The translations under genes were made by a program, and so were the position numbers. A stretch of DNA of 64,000 nt from Sphingobacteriales bacterium 39-19. GTDB lineage: Bacteria > Bacteroidota > Bacteroidia > Chitinophagales > Chitinophagaceae. This document shows positions 1-9,480 of the stretch, piece by piece. Under the pieces are notes generated by a model. That model was not told where the DNA came from and did not search any database. It saw nothing but the letters and a program-made list of their open reading frames with translations. Each line of letters begins with the position of its first letter. Within the stretch, counting starts at the first letter, position 1. The stretch is from NCBI GenBank assembly GCA_001898465.1, contig MKTX01000007.1, positions 478,695 to 542,694 of the forward strand, written 5' to 3'.

Positions 1-354
1 GATGGCAGCAAGTAAAAAAGTAGCCAAGCAAATACCTGTATAAGATTCCATTTGGCCTAAAACCATAAACATTATACCCCCGCAAAATAGCGCTGCAAAC
101 TGCATATTGTAAAACCCAAATACATCAGATAACTTACCTCCCATCATAGCCCCGGCTACAGCACCAATTCCATATACGGCTACCACTAAACCGCCTTGTT
201 CTATACTAAAACCCTTGTACTGGCAATAAAGCGTCATGTATGCCAATACCATCGTGCCACTCCGGTTTATGAGCATTACCAGGCTGAGCAACCACATGCG
301 ATGCGTTAACCCGCTATATGCATTTTTATATAAATTTCTTGTAGCAGCTATCAT
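1..354 (-). CDS. MFS transporter, N-terminal part (cut by window edge)
   Basis: This reading frame starts with ATG at 352-354 and runs off the left edge, so only about 118 N-terminal residues are visible. They contain three to four hydrophobic segments, and a GGKLSD stretch after the second segment matches the loop motif typical of the major facilitator superfamily (G-x-x-x-D with basic residues). A transporter of the inner membrane is the likely product; the substrate cannot be told from this part. The gene lies downstream of the phosphorylase on the same strand but is separated from it by a hairpin terminator, so it is probably a separate unit. Confidence 0.7.
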   Translation of the reverse strand, partial: MIAATRNLYKNAYSGLTHRMWLLSLVMLINRSGTMVLAYMTLYCQYKGFSIEQGGLVVAVYGIGAVAGAMMGGKLSDVFGFYNMQFAALFCGGIMFMVLGQMESYTGICLATFLLAAI

Positions 355-423
355 GAGCGGGTATCAAAAAAAAAGTGAATGCCCATATCGAATACATATT
401 TTTTCATTCGGAGAGCCCATCAA

Positions 424-453
424 AAATCCCTTTCCCGGGAGGGAAAGGGATTT
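424..453 (-). terminator. Rho-independent terminator of the phosphorylase gene
   Basis: A perfect 13-bp stem (424-436 with 441-453) closes a 4-base loop. Read on the minus strand it is followed by a T-rich stretch, and it lies 22 bases beyond the stop of the phosphorylase gene. Confidence 0.8.
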
Positions 454-475
454 ACAAAATTAAGTATTGATATAG

Positions 476-2128
476 TTAAATGTATAAAATTTCGTAATAT
501 TCTTTTGCCATCCTGTTACTTTCAAACTGGTAGCGAACATCATTCATTCCATTCTTTATAATTTGCTTCCAAACCCGTTGGTTTTCATAATACAAAGGCA
601 GAATTTGATTTTCTAATATTTCATAGAGTTTAGTCAGGTCGTATTCATCCTGCTCATGCACACTCATTTTTTCATATTCTGCAGGCGGAATTAAGAACCC
701 GTTGTTACCATGATTGATAAATTCACAAATCCATCCATCATAGGTGCTGAAGTTTACCGCTCCATTCATAGCAGCGGTAATGCCGCTGGTGCCACTGGCT
801 TCACGGGGTACCCGGGGGTTGTTGAGCCATAAATCAGATGATTGTTTTAATCTTTTGCTTAAAGCAAGTTCGTACCCGATACAAACCGCCATATTTTGAT
901 GTTCTTTACTTAGGTTTACTAATTTATCAAAATCGGTGATAGAAGGATAGTCCATGGGGTATGGTTTACCTGCCCATATGATTTGTACGGGATATTTCTT
1001 ATTGGCCAGTAAGGCCGAAAAGCGTTCTTCATTTCTTGTGATGAGGTCGGCTCGTTTATACCCGGCAAACCGGCGGGCCCAAACGATAGTAAATATTTCG
1101 GGTTTAAATATTTTACCTGTTTGGTCGGCAACAATTTCAAAAGCTCTTTTCTTTAAATAATTTTTACGGTCATCAAATGCGGCTTCATTATCATTTAGCA
1201 TGTAATGATACAATTGCTTATCGGCCCAATAGTGCCAATTTTGAGCATTTGTAATGGAAGTTATTTTACAAATCCCTTCATATTTCCCCCACATTTTACG
1301 GCTTACTTCACCATGTAACTGGCTTACACCATTAGCAAGTTTGGCAAAGCGGAGCGCTACCAGTGAGTGGTTAAACAAATCGTCGGTAAGGCCGGTTAAT
1401 GACCTTACTTCTTCCATGGGCAGGCCACAGAAATAGCCCATTTTTTCGCAAAGAAAAATATCATGCTTTTCATTACCGGCTTCTTCGGGTGTATGCGTGG
1501 TAAAAACCAGTCTCTTTCTTACTTCCTCTTTGTTGCCATATTTTTTATATAAGTAAAAAATAGAACTGGCGCCATGGGCTTCATTTAAATGGTATAAATC
1601 GGGGTTAAAATTAAGCAGGTCAATTAATTTAGCCCCGCCCACACCCAGTAAAATAAACTGTGCTACTTTAGTGGCCACGTTAGCGTCATACAGTTTATGG
1701 CTGATGGTTTGCGATACATAATCATTCTCAGGTAAATCGGTGCTTAATAAGAATAAAGGAGCCGATTTAAAAGTTTCCGGGTTCAGGTACCATACTTTTA
1801 CCCAAACCGGGTGGCTATGTATTTCTATCTGAAATTTAATACCGGTATCTTCTAAGAAATTATATATTTTTTCGTTCCACTGAACCTGTAAAGTTTGATC
1901 TGCATTGCGGGCCTGGTCGTAATAACCATATTTCCATAATATACCAATGCCAATGAGGTTTTGCCTGAGTTCATAAGCGCTTCGTAAATGTGAGCCGCTT
2001 AAAAAGCCCAAACCTCCGCTATATATTTTAAGCGGTTGATGAATAGCATACTCCATGGAAAAGTAAGCTACTTTTTTTTGAAAGTCCGGGGCTGTAGCAA
2101 AGGGCACGGCATACTGCGTAAAATCCAT
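476..2128 (-). CDS. Short alpha-glucan (glycogen) phosphorylase-like protein, GT35 family
   Basis: The 550-residue product resembles the short alpha-glucan phosphorylase group that releases glucose-1-phosphate from storage glucans. Visible landmarks are the N-terminal YFSMEYAIH and SGGLGFLSGSH stretch, the RRFAGYKRADLI segment near residue 345-360, and EASGTSGITAAMNG followed by DGW near residues 443-466. In classical phosphorylases this last motif carries the lysine that holds pyridoxal phosphate (GMK); here the codons are ATT ACC, giving Ile-Thr with Thr at about residue 451. The enzyme may therefore be inactive as a phosphorylase, or act as a retaining glycosyltransferase by another route. 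The start ATG at 2126-2128 gives the family N-terminus. It stands alone, back to back with mntR. Confidence 0.85.
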   Translation of the reverse strand: MDFTQYAVPFATAPDFQKKVAYFSMEYAIHQPLKIYSGGLGFLSGSHLRSAYELRQNLIGIGILWKYGYYDQARNADQTLQVQWNEKIYNFLEDTGIKFQIEIHSHPVWVKVWYLNPETFKSAPLFLLSTDLPENDYVSQTISHKLYDANVATKVAQFILLGVGGAKLIDLLNFNPDLYHLNEAHGASSIFYLYKKYGNKEEVRKRLVFTTHTPEEAGNEKHDIFLCEKMGYFCGLPMEEVRSLTGLTDDLFNHSLVALRFAKLANGVSQLHGEVSRKMWGKYEGICKITSITNAQNWHYWADKQLYHYMLNDNEAAFDDRKNYLKKRAFEIVADQTGKIFKPEIFTIVWARRFAGYKRADLITRNEERFSALLANKKYPVQIIWAGKPYPMDYPSITDFDKLVNLSKEHQNMAVCIGYELALSKRLKQSSDLWLNNPRVPREASGTSGITAAMNGAVNFSTYDGWICEFINHGNNGFLIPPAEYEKMSVHEQDEYDLTKLYEILENQILPLYYENQRVWKQIIKNGMNDVRYQFESNRMAKEYYEILYI

Positions 2129-2229
2129 AATTGTTAAAATTGGTGATGCAAATTAAAAACAAATCTCCCAAAATAGCAAAATGTGTAAAAAAAACACATT
2201 AATTAAATTTTGGAAAATGAAAAATAAAA

Positions 2230-2245
2230 TTTAGGTTTACCTAAA
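2230..2245. promoter_or_regulatory. Palindromic operator in front of the mntR-mntH pair
   Basis: TTTAGGT-TT-ACCTAAA is a perfect 7-bp inverted repeat ending 12 bases before the mntR start codon. Its TTAGG/CCTAA half-sites resemble DtxR/MntR-family boxes, so metal-dependent autoregulation of the regulator and transporter is the likely role. Confidence 0.7.
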
Positions 2246-2257
2246 AATTATAAGAAA

Positions 2258-2914
2258 ATGTATTTTTCGGAGAGTGAGGAAAATTATATAAAAGAAATTT
2301 ACCACATTCAATCGGTACAGGGCATGGTCTCTACCAATGCGCTGGCAGGGGCTTTGGGCGCCCGGGCGGCATCTGTAACCGAAATGCTGAAAAAGCTGCA
2401 AAAGAAAAAACTGGTTCATTATAAACCGTATAAAAATTTCTCACTTACCGAACTGGGGAACCGGGTAGCCCTGGAAGTTGTAAGGAAACACCGGCTTTGG
2501 GAATACTTTTTAGTTCATAAGCTGGGTTTTAGCTGGCACGAAGTACATGATATTGCCGAAGAAATGGAGCATGTAAGCAGCCGGGAACTCATTCAAAGGC
2601 TGGATCACTATTTAGGCAGCCCGGCATTTGATCCACATGGCGACCCCATTCCGGATAAAAATGGGAAACTTAAAATCATTAAACAAAATCGATTAACTGA
2701 AGTGCCCTTGCGTAAATGGGTAATTGTAAATGCACTGAAAGAGCAGGGGGGGCATATGCATCAATTGCTAAAGCATTATGATATTCACATCGGCACCAAA
2801 CTAAAGGTGAATAAAAAATTTGATTTTGATGGCTCCTTAGAAATAAAAATGGATAAGCAAACCCCGGCCATCATTAGCGGCGAGGTAGCAAAAAATATTT
2901 ATTGTACTGTATGA
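2258..2914 (+). CDS. mntR: Metal-dependent transcriptional regulator, DtxR/MntR family
   Basis: The 218-residue product has the DtxR/MntR order: an N-terminal winged helix (residues about 1-65, with VSTNALAGALGARAASVTEMLKKL as recognition region), a dimerisation and metal-binding domain (about 66-140, with HRLWEYFL, HEVHDIAEEMEHV and the DHYLGSP-DPHGDPIP segment common to the family), and a C-terminal FeoA/SH3-like part. It should repress manganese or iron uptake when the metal is plentiful. A palindromic operator lies directly upstream, and the stop codon overlaps the start of the Nramp transporter gene by four bases (ATGA), so the two are translationally coupled. Which metal is sensed cannot be decided from sequence. 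Confidence 0.9.
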   Translation: MYFSESEENYIKEIYHIQSVQGMVSTNALAGALGARAASVTEMLKKLQKKKLVHYKPYKNFSLTELGNRVALEVVRKHRLWEYFLVHKLGFSWHEVHDIAEEMEHVSSRELIQRLDHYLGSPAFDPHGDPIPDKNGKLKIIKQNRLTEVPLRKWVIVNALKEQGGHMHQLLKHYDIHIGTKLKVNKKFDFDGSLEIKMDKQTPAIISGEVAKNIYCTV

Positions 2915-4803
2915 GAGAAAGAGAATTAACAGGCCATTCGTTAAGTGAAGTTCATCAGTCCATTGAAACTACACACCGTAAAGGGTGGAGAAAAATATTT
3001 TCCTTTATTGGGCCGGCCTACCTAATTAGTGTAGGCTATATGGATCCCGGGAATTGGGCTACCGACCTGGCCGGCGGCAGTAAATACGGATATACCCTTA
3101 TTTGGGTTCTGCTCATGAGTAACCTGATGGCCTTGCTGCTGCAGGGTTTATCTGCCAGGCTGGGTATTGTAAGGGGCAGAGACCTGGCCCAGGCAAACAG
3201 GGAAGCCTATCCACGTGCCGTAAATTTTGTATTATATATTTTGGCAGAAATTGCCATTGCCGCCTGCGACCTGGCAGAAGTGCTGGGAATGGCTATTGGC
3301 ATACAACTGCTTACCGGCTTGCCATTGGTATGGGGAGTGAGCATTACAGTACTGGATACTTTCTTATTGCTTTATTTACAAAAATTGGGCATGCGTAAAA
3401 TGGAAGCCTTTATTGTGGCACTCGTATTGATTATCACCCTTTCTTTTTTTATAGAAATTGCTTTGGCAAAACCCATCGCAAGTGAAATAGTAAAAGGATT
3501 TATCCCCTCTTTACCCGATGAAGAAGCGCTTTATATTGCCATAGGAATTATTGGCGCTACCGTAATGCCCCATAATCTTTACCTGCACTCGGCCCTGGTA
3601 CAATCCCGTAAGTTTGACAGAACTGAGGAAGGCATAAAACAAGCGATACGTTTTAACCGTATTGATACTACCGTTGCACTCAATGTGGCATTCCTGGTAA
3701 ATGCTTCCATCTTAATAGTTGCGGCTGCTGTTTTTTTTAAAAGCGGTAACATGCAGGTGGCCGAAATTCATGAAGCACATCGTTTGCTACCCTCCTTCCT
3801 GGGAGATGCGGCACCCATACTTTTTGCTGTGGCCCTTATAGCAGCCGGGCAAAGCAGTACGGTTACCGGTACCCTGGCAGGACAAATTGTAATGGAAGGG
3901 TATTTGCATTTGCGTATAAACCCCTGGTTGCGGCGTTTAATAACCCGTTTAATTGCCATTATACCCGCTTTGATTGTGATTATAATTTATGGTGAGAATG
4001 AAGTAGATGCTTTATTGGTATTAAGCCAGGTGGTATTAAGCCTGCAACTGGGCTTTGCCATCATCCCGCTGATACATTTTGTAAGCGATAAAAAAACAAT
4101 GGGCAAGTTTGTAATAAAGCCGGTAACTAAAATACTGGCGTGGCTTATTGCCAGTGTACTCATCTATTTAAATTTAAAAATGCTAATGAATGAGGCCTTG
4201 CCTGTATTTATGAATGGAAGTTTTATATGGAAAACTGTGATTTCTCTCTTACTTATTTTCTTTGCATTATTACTATGCTATATCATTGTTTTCCCTTTTA
4301 TCCGTAAAAATAAAAAAGAAGAGGAAGAAAAAATTCATGGGGATATCCCTTTATTGAATTTAGGTAAACTGCCCTCATTTACCCGTATTGCCATTGCCCT
4401 TGATTTTACAGGCAGTGATGATAAAATTATTGCCTCTGCCCTGGCCCAGGGAGGTAAAGATGCTACCTATATTCTGGTGCATGTGGTAGAAAGTGTATCG
4501 GCAGGCTTTTTAGGAAAGCAAAGTGAAGATTTAGAAACGCAACAGGATATGAGCAGGCTGCATGCTTATAGCTTGCAACTGCAGCAAAATGGATACCAGG
4601 CATTCGGTTTTATTGGCTACAACAAAAGGGTAAAAGAAATTGCCCGGATTGTAAATGAAAATGAAGCCGATTTATTGGTAATTGGGGCACATGGACACAA
4701 AGGGTTAAAAGATTTTTTATATGGCGAAACTGTAAATGCTGTGCGGCATCAAATAAATATACCCGTATTGGTGGTTCGGGTGAATAAAACGAAAGCTACT
4801 TAA
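2911..4803 (+). CDS. mntH: Nramp-family Mn2+/Fe2+ transporter fused to a universal stress protein domain
   Basis: The ATG at 2911 overlaps the mntR stop (ATGA), giving 630 residues. Residues about 30-450 form an Nramp membrane domain with eleven hydrophobic helices: DPGN in helix 1 (after SVGYM) and MPHNLYLHS in helix 6 are the metal-coordinating motifs, and AAGQSSTVTGTLAGQIVMEG is the family transport signature. Residues about 480-630 are a UspA-like domain ending with GAHGHKG and VLVVRVN, including the nucleotide-binding G-x2-G-like loop. The fusion suggests transport is tuned by ATP or stress state; that is inference. Proton-coupled uptake of Mn2+ or Fe2+ at the inner membrane under MntR control is the expected role. 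Confidence 0.92.
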   Translation: MRERELTGHSLSEVHQSIETTHRKGWRKIFSFIGPAYLISVGYMDPGNWATDLAGGSKYGYTLIWVLLMSNLMALLLQGLSARLGIVRGRDLAQANREAYPRAVNFVLYILAEIAIAACDLAEVLGMAIGIQLLTGLPLVWGVSITVLDTFLLLYLQKLGMRKMEAFIVALVLIITLSFFIEIALAKPIASEIVKGFIPSLPDEEALYIAIGIIGATVMPHNLYLHSALVQSRKFDRTEEGIKQAIRFNRIDTTVALNVAFLVNASILIVAAAVFFKSGNMQVAEIHEAHRLLPSFLGDAAPILFAVALIAAGQSSTVTGTLAGQIVMEGYLHLRINPWLRRLITRLIAIIPALIVIIIYGENEVDALLVLSQVVLSLQLGFAIIPLIHFVSDKKTMGKFVIKPVTKILAWLIASVLIYLNLKMLMNEALPVFMNGSFIWKTVISLLLIFFALLLCYIIVFPFIRKNKKEEEEKIHGDIPLLNLGKLPSFTRIAIALDFTGSDDKIIASALAQGGKDATYILVHVVESVSAGFLGKQSEDLETQQDMSRLHAYSLQLQQNGYQAFGFIGYNKRVKEIARIVNENEADLLVIGAHGHKGLKDFLYGETVNAVRHQINIPVLVVRVNKTKAT

Positions 4804-4807
4804 TCGA

Positions 4808-5389
4808 TTACAATTTAATAGCTGCCAATTGATCCATAATTAAATTATCCCATTGCATTTGCTGGCCGTTTTCCTGCCCGTTTCTGGTTTGGGCATCATA
4901 TTTATTTTGCATTTCATTTAAAACGGCAGTGTACTCAGTATATAACTTCGGCAAAAGGCTTTTGTAATTTTGCAGGGTAATAGAACTTGTTTTTAATCGC
5001 TGAAAAAATTGATTGGCCACTATGAAGCAAAGATTAAAATGGTTTTGCTCATGGTTTAATATGTAATTTGTTTTTTTATCGGGTTTTACCCAGCTTAAAG
5101 GTTTGTTGAAGTAGCAGTAAATAGAAATGTTTAATTGCCCGGTATTGCCGATTGTTGAAATTTCAGATTTATATCCAAAGCCGCTCATCGTAAGAGCCGC
5201 CACATTCCCTTCTAAACGGGGCTTTCCTTTAAAATCATCCCAGTTTAATTTGTTGCCGGGTTTATAATAAATCACTTCATGCTCCGGCATACTTGTATTT
5301 TCCGTCCAGGAAATAGTAGTTACTAACTGGGCATTTGTATGCGTAATACTTACTAAGATAAATAGGAAATAAATGAGTAGCTTTTTCAT
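4808..5389 (-). CDS. Secreted DUF922-like protein with HExxH motif
   Basis: The 193-residue product opens with a clear signal peptide (KKLLIYFLFILVSITHTNA, cleavage before QLVTT). The body has WDDFKGKP near residue 50 and NHEQNHFNLC near residue 111, a layout seen in the DUF922 family. HEQNH fits the zinc-binding HExxH pattern, so a periplasmic or surface zinc peptidase is possible but not shown. The gene is convergent with mntH, with only four bases between the stops, and no terminator is visible there. Confidence 0.65.
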   Translation of the reverse strand: MKKLLIYFLFILVSITHTNAQLVTTISWTENTSMPEHEVIYYKPGNKLNWDDFKGKPRLEGNVAALTMSGFGYKSEISTIGNTGQLNISIYCYFNKPLSWVKPDKKTNYILNHEQNHFNLCFIVANQFFQRLKTSSITLQNYKSLLPKLYTEYTAVLNEMQNKYDAQTRNGQENGQQMQWDNLIMDQLAAIKL

Positions 5390-5486
5390 TTCAGCATCAA
5401 ATAAACAGTTATTCTTGTAAATGAAAAATTAAAGCTTTCATTATTTTAAAATAGTTAACAGTTTATAGTGAAAAGTTTATTTTTCA

Positions 5487-6515
5487 TCAGGCGATCCAGC
5501 CATTGTTTGGTGTTTGGGCCAGTTTGGTTTCAATTTTTTTAATAATTGTATCTATATCCTGTTTATACATACAGTTAAAATGTTCTAAGGGGCAGGTATC
5601 TGTACCATATTTGCTGCAGGGCTGGCAACTGATTCCGGTTAAGATATTTTCATATATAGGATAGCTGGTTACAAAAGAGCTGCCATAATAAGGTTCTACC
5701 TGTAGTGCGGGTGAAGTGGCACCCCATATTGCCAATAATGGTTTTTTAAAAGCGCAGGCAATGTATTGAAGCCCCGTATCATGTGATATAACCAGCCGGG
5801 CTCTTCTTACCAGGTCGGCAGATTCATTTAAACTGAATTTTCCACAGGCATTATATATTTTCACATCATCCACAGCAGCTACCTGGTTACCTGCTGATGC
5901 ATCTTCTTTTCCTCCAATAAGGATAATGGGGTGATTAATTTTACTGCAAAGTTCACGGAGTTTTGATACCGGTAATTTTTTGGTTGCATAAGAGGCACCA
6001 ATTACCAATGCAATATACCCGGCCAGGTGTGCATGAGGAATATCTTTTTCCTTTATTTTTTCTTCTTCGGTTATAAAATAATCAAGCCCCAACCCGTCAT
6101 CTTTTACACCTAATGCCGCCACCGTATCTAATGACCGTAATGTAATATGCCTTTTGGGCATCATGTTAATATTAAACTGGGTGAGTAAAAATTTTTCTAT
6201 ACTTAATTTCCGGATCCGGTACGTTTTCTTTTTTAATGCCCGGCAAATTTTAATACTCCTGAAATTTGCATGCAGGTCAATTACATAATCATATTCCTGC
6301 TCTTGTAAGGATTGCAGCAGCAGTACCATATTTTGATCGTAATAAAAAAAACGATCGATATAGGGGTTATGAACCGTTACTGCTGAAAAGTTTTTTTTGG
6401 TAACAAAATGCAGTTCACAACCGGGTAGCTGCAATTTTAAGCAGCGAAAAACCGGGCTGGCCAAAACAATATCGCCAATGGAGGAAAACCGTATGATCAA
6501 AATTTTTGGCATCAT
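5487..6515 (-). CDS. Glycosyltransferase family 9 (heptosyltransferase-like)
   Basis: The 342-residue product has the two Rossmann-like halves of GT9 enzymes. The N-terminal KILIIRFSSIGDIVLASPVF is the family hallmark, and the second half carries LIGGKEDA, a CGKFSL segment and VISHDTGLQYIACAF, the usual donor-binding region. Such enzymes add heptose or other sugars to the lipopolysaccharide core on the cytoplasmic face of the inner membrane. The sugar is unknown. Two Met codons stand at the start, and either could be used. The gene sits 39 bases downstream of the DedA gene on the same strand, so the two may be co-transcribed. Confidence 0.88.
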   Translation of the reverse strand: MMPKILIIRFSSIGDIVLASPVFRCLKLQLPGCELHFVTKKNFSAVTVHNPYIDRFFYYDQNMVLLLQSLQEQEYDYVIDLHANFRSIKICRALKKKTYRIRKLSIEKFLLTQFNINMMPKRHITLRSLDTVAALGVKDDGLGLDYFITEEEKIKEKDIPHAHLAGYIALVIGASYATKKLPVSKLRELCSKINHPIILIGGKEDASAGNQVAAVDDVKIYNACGKFSLNESADLVRRARLVISHDTGLQYIACAFKKPLLAIWGATSPALQVEPYYGSSFVTSYPIYENILTGISCQPCSKYGTDTCPLEHFNCMYKQDIDTIIKKIETKLAQTPNNGWIA

Positions 6516-6554
6516 CTCATGGTGGTGAGCAAGCTGAAATGTTCAGGAATGTAA

Positions 6555-7550
6555 TTACAATCCTTCGGTTCCAGGAGGGGCAATAGGTTTTTTTTTGCTA
6601 AAGAAAAGTTTCATGATTACCGGGAAAGTGGTGATGATCACAATTCCTATTATAATGATTTCTAAATGCTCTTTTAAATTAAAATTAAATTTATCTAATA
6701 TAATCTTATACAAATAATGCCCGGCAAACAACATGGTAAAAGACCAGGCAAAACACCCGATGATATTATAAAAAGTAAATTTCTTTTTATTCATTTTTAC
6801 AATCCCTGCCACAATGGGGGCAAACGTACGGATGATGGGCAGGAAGCGGGCTATTACAATGGTGCCTGCTCCATTTTCTTCATAAAAATCGTGTGCTTTT
6901 TGCAGGTATTTTTGTTTAAATATAAAGCCGTCTTTTCGCTGGTATAATGCAGGCCCGGATTTTTTACCAAACCAATATCCTATTTCATTACCCAGCACAC
7001 CGGCGGCTACTACCATTAGCGAGAGGATAAGTAAATGCAAAAAATCACTATGTAAATTAATGCCTAACCCATGTGTAAAAAGTTCATAACTGTAAATGCC
7101 GGCGATAAATAAAAGAGAATCGCCGGGTAAGAAAAAACCGGCCAGCAATCCTGTTTCTGCAAATACAATAAAAAGAAATAACCAAAGCCCGCCAAAAACT
7201 ATGTAAAAAGTAGGATTTATCAAATCCGTCCAGGTAAACTTTTTATCTAACTGAACGGTTGGATTTTTTTTCAATTGTTCAAAGGAAACGGTTTGATCTG
7301 CATGATCTGTAGCTTTTATAAGAATAGAATCACCGGCTTTACCGGTAACGATATATTCTCCATCCGGCGAGGGGGAAGCCGTTTGGCCATTGATGGAAAG
7401 CCCATGAATTTTTCCGTCGTATTGATTTACAATAGAAAAATGTAATTGTTCTTGTGCTTGGAGATGGCAATAAGCTAAAATGAGAAAAGCAATAAGAATA
7501 AATGTTTTATTAAAAGCTTTTGAAATGCAATTTTTAAATGACGGTATCAT
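6555..7550 (-). CDS. DedA/SNARE-associated family membrane protein with N-terminal secreted extension
   Basis: The start at 7548-7550 is preferred because it opens directly into a signal-like segment (KTFILIAFLILAYCHLQAQ); the frame stays open 16 codons further upstream without a better context. An extracytoplasmic stretch of about 75 residues with an Asp/Gly-rich carboxypeptidase-regulatory flavour precedes the DedA domain (about residues 110-320). That domain has GLLAGFFLPGDSLLF and ARFLPIIRTFAPIVAGIVKM, the conserved proline/arginine motif of the family. DedA proteins are thought to flip lipids or support membrane potential. The extra N-terminal domain is a Bacteroidota habit. Confidence 0.85.
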   Translation of the reverse strand: MIPSFKNCISKAFNKTFILIAFLILAYCHLQAQEQLHFSIVNQYDGKIHGLSINGQTASPSPDGEYIVTGKAGDSILIKATDHADQTVSFEQLKKNPTVQLDKKFTWTDLINPTFYIVFGGLWLFLFIVFAETGLLAGFFLPGDSLLFIAGIYSYELFTHGLGINLHSDFLHLLILSLMVVAAGVLGNEIGYWFGKKSGPALYQRKDGFIFKQKYLQKAHDFYEENGAGTIVIARFLPIIRTFAPIVAGIVKMNKKKFTFYNIIGCFAWSFTMLFAGHYLYKIILDKFNFNLKEHLEIIIIGIVIITTFPVIMKLFFSKKKPIAPPGTEGL

Positions 7551-7677
7551 AGCCTTGCAAGATACTATGAAATAGCCTTTTACTACACAATTACACATAA
7601 AAAGTATTAATGGTAATGCGAATAAAATTTTATTTCTTACTTTTCCTATCTAATTTTTTAAAAAACCAATCAACTGT

Positions 7678-9321
7678 ATGAGTTTATTTGTTAAAAAACC
7701 GATGTCAATTCTTTTAAAAGAAGCTGATGAAACCGGGGAACATACGCTTAAAAGAACCTTAAGTGCATGGGGTTTAGTAGCCCTGGGAATTGGTGCCATT
7801 ATTGGCGCAGGTTTATTTTCCATTACCGGTATGGCAGCAGCCAATCATGCCGGTCCCGCTATCACTATATCTTTTATAGTAGCTGCTATGGGCTGTTTGT
7901 TTGCAGGCTTATGTTATGCAGAATTTGCCTCTATGATACCCGTAGCCGGAAGTGCCTATACCTACTCTTATGCCACCATGGGTGAATTTATCGCCTGGAT
8001 TATTGGCTGGGACCTGGTGCTTGAATATGCAGTGGGTGCAGCCACCGTAGGGATAAGCTGGAGCCGCTACCTGGTAAAATTTTTAGAAGGGTTTGATGTG
8101 TACCTGCCGCATAACCTTACGGTGGGGCCATGGGATGGTGGCATCATCAACCTGCCTGCAGTTTTCATAATCGTATTGATGAGTTTGCTTTTAATGAAAG
8201 GCACTAAAGAAAGTGCCTTGGTAAACGGCATCATTGTGGCTTTAAAAGTTTCAGTGGTATTGGTATTTATATTCCTGGGATGGAAATACATTAACAACGA
8301 TAATTTACACCCTTATATTCCGGCCAATACCGGTAAGTTCGGAGAATTTGGTTTTAGCGGTATCATACGGGCAGCCGCCATCGTGTTTTTTGCGTATATC
8401 GGTTTCGATGCCGTAAGCACCGCAGCCCAGGAGGCAAAAAATCCTAAACGGGATATGCCCATTGGTATTTTAGGCTCCCTTGCTATTTGTACGGTGCTGT
8501 ATATTTTATTTGCCCATGTAATGACGGGGGTTACCAGTTATACTTCTTTTGCAGGTAAAGATGGAATTGCACCGGTAGCCGTAGCAATTGATCATATGGG
8601 TACGGCAAATGCACAAGGCATTATTGCTCCAGATTATCCCTGGCTGAACCGGGCCATCATAGTAGCCATTTTGGCCGGGTATTCATCTGTAATATTGGTG
8701 ATGCTGATGGGGCAAAGCCGTGTATTTTATAGCATGAGTAAAGATGGATTGATACCGAAAATATTTTCAGCCATTAATATTAAAACTCAAACCCCGGCAA
8801 AAAGTAATTTGTTATTTATGGTGTTTGTGAGCCTTTTTGCTGCGTTTGTACCAGCCCGGGTAGTGGGTGAAATGACAAGCATCGGAACTTTATTCGCTTT
8901 TATCCTGGTATGTATCGGTATCTGGGTCATGCGAGTGAAAATGCCCGAATTGCCCAGGGCTTTTAAAACTCCAATGGTACCTCTTGTACCCATCCTGGGC
9001 ATTGTTACCTGTTTGTTTATGATGGTATTCTTACCGCCCGATACCTGGATCCGTTTATTGGTATGGATGCTCATAGGGCTGGATATTTATATTGGATATG
9101 GCGCCAAACACAGTCATTTAAGCGACGGCAGTACTGACAGGCCGGGTATGCGGATTGCCCGTATTACCGGTTTAGCCCTTTGTGCCTTGCTTGTAGCTGC
9201 AGGTTTGCTGCACCAATATTCAGTAGGTTTTGATACAGACAGGATGCTTATGTATATCTCATTTGTATTTGCAGCAGCTCATTTTTTATGGTTTATTTTT
9301 AAACTGAACAAAGCGAAATAG
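7678..9321 (+). CDS. APC-family amino acid permease (cationic amino acid transporter type)
   Basis: The 547-residue product has about twelve to fourteen hydrophobic segments. GIGAIIGAGLFSITG near residues 37-51 is the substrate-binding unwound helix of APC transporters, followed by CYAEFASMIPVAGSAYTYSY, typical of the CAT/YfnA branch. FAYIGFDAVSTAAQEAKNP near residues 240-258 is the second signature. It should import basic or neutral amino acids at the inner membrane; the exact substrate is not predictable. It is transcribed alone, away from the DedA gene, and is followed by a strong terminator. Confidence 0.92.
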   Translation: MSLFVKKPMSILLKEADETGEHTLKRTLSAWGLVALGIGAIIGAGLFSITGMAAANHAGPAITISFIVAAMGCLFAGLCYAEFASMIPVAGSAYTYSYATMGEFIAWIIGWDLVLEYAVGAATVGISWSRYLVKFLEGFDVYLPHNLTVGPWDGGIINLPAVFIIVLMSLLLMKGTKESALVNGIIVALKVSVVLVFIFLGWKYINNDNLHPYIPANTGKFGEFGFSGIIRAAAIVFFAYIGFDAVSTAAQEAKNPKRDMPIGILGSLAICTVLYILFAHVMTGVTSYTSFAGKDGIAPVAVAIDHMGTANAQGIIAPDYPWLNRAIIVAILAGYSSVILVMLMGQSRVFYSMSKDGLIPKIFSAINIKTQTPAKSNLLFMVFVSLFAAFVPARVVGEMTSIGTLFAFILVCIGIWVMRVKMPELPRAFKTPMVPLVPILGIVTCLFMMVFLPPDTWIRLLVWMLIGLDIYIGYGAKHSHLSDGSTDRPGMRIARITGLALCALLVAAGLLHQYSVGFDTDRMLMYISFVFAAAHFLWFIFKLNKAK

Positions 9322-9349
9322 AAAAATAAATATAAGTTCAACAACGAAA

Positions 9350-9379
9350 AACGTATCAATCCTGTTGATACGTTTTTTT
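9350..9379 (+). terminator. Rho-independent terminator after the amino acid permease gene
   Basis: AACGTATCAA and TTGATACGTT form a perfect 10-bp stem around a 5-base loop, followed by a run of T, 28 bases after the permease stop. Confidence 0.9.
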
Positions 9380-9480
9380 GTAGGTTTATTTTATAACATG
9401 TATTTATCCTTTCGCTGTAATTGCCCCGGGAAAAAATATATCGGGCTGGGTAATAAGATTTGATTTGGTAAAATGTGGCC

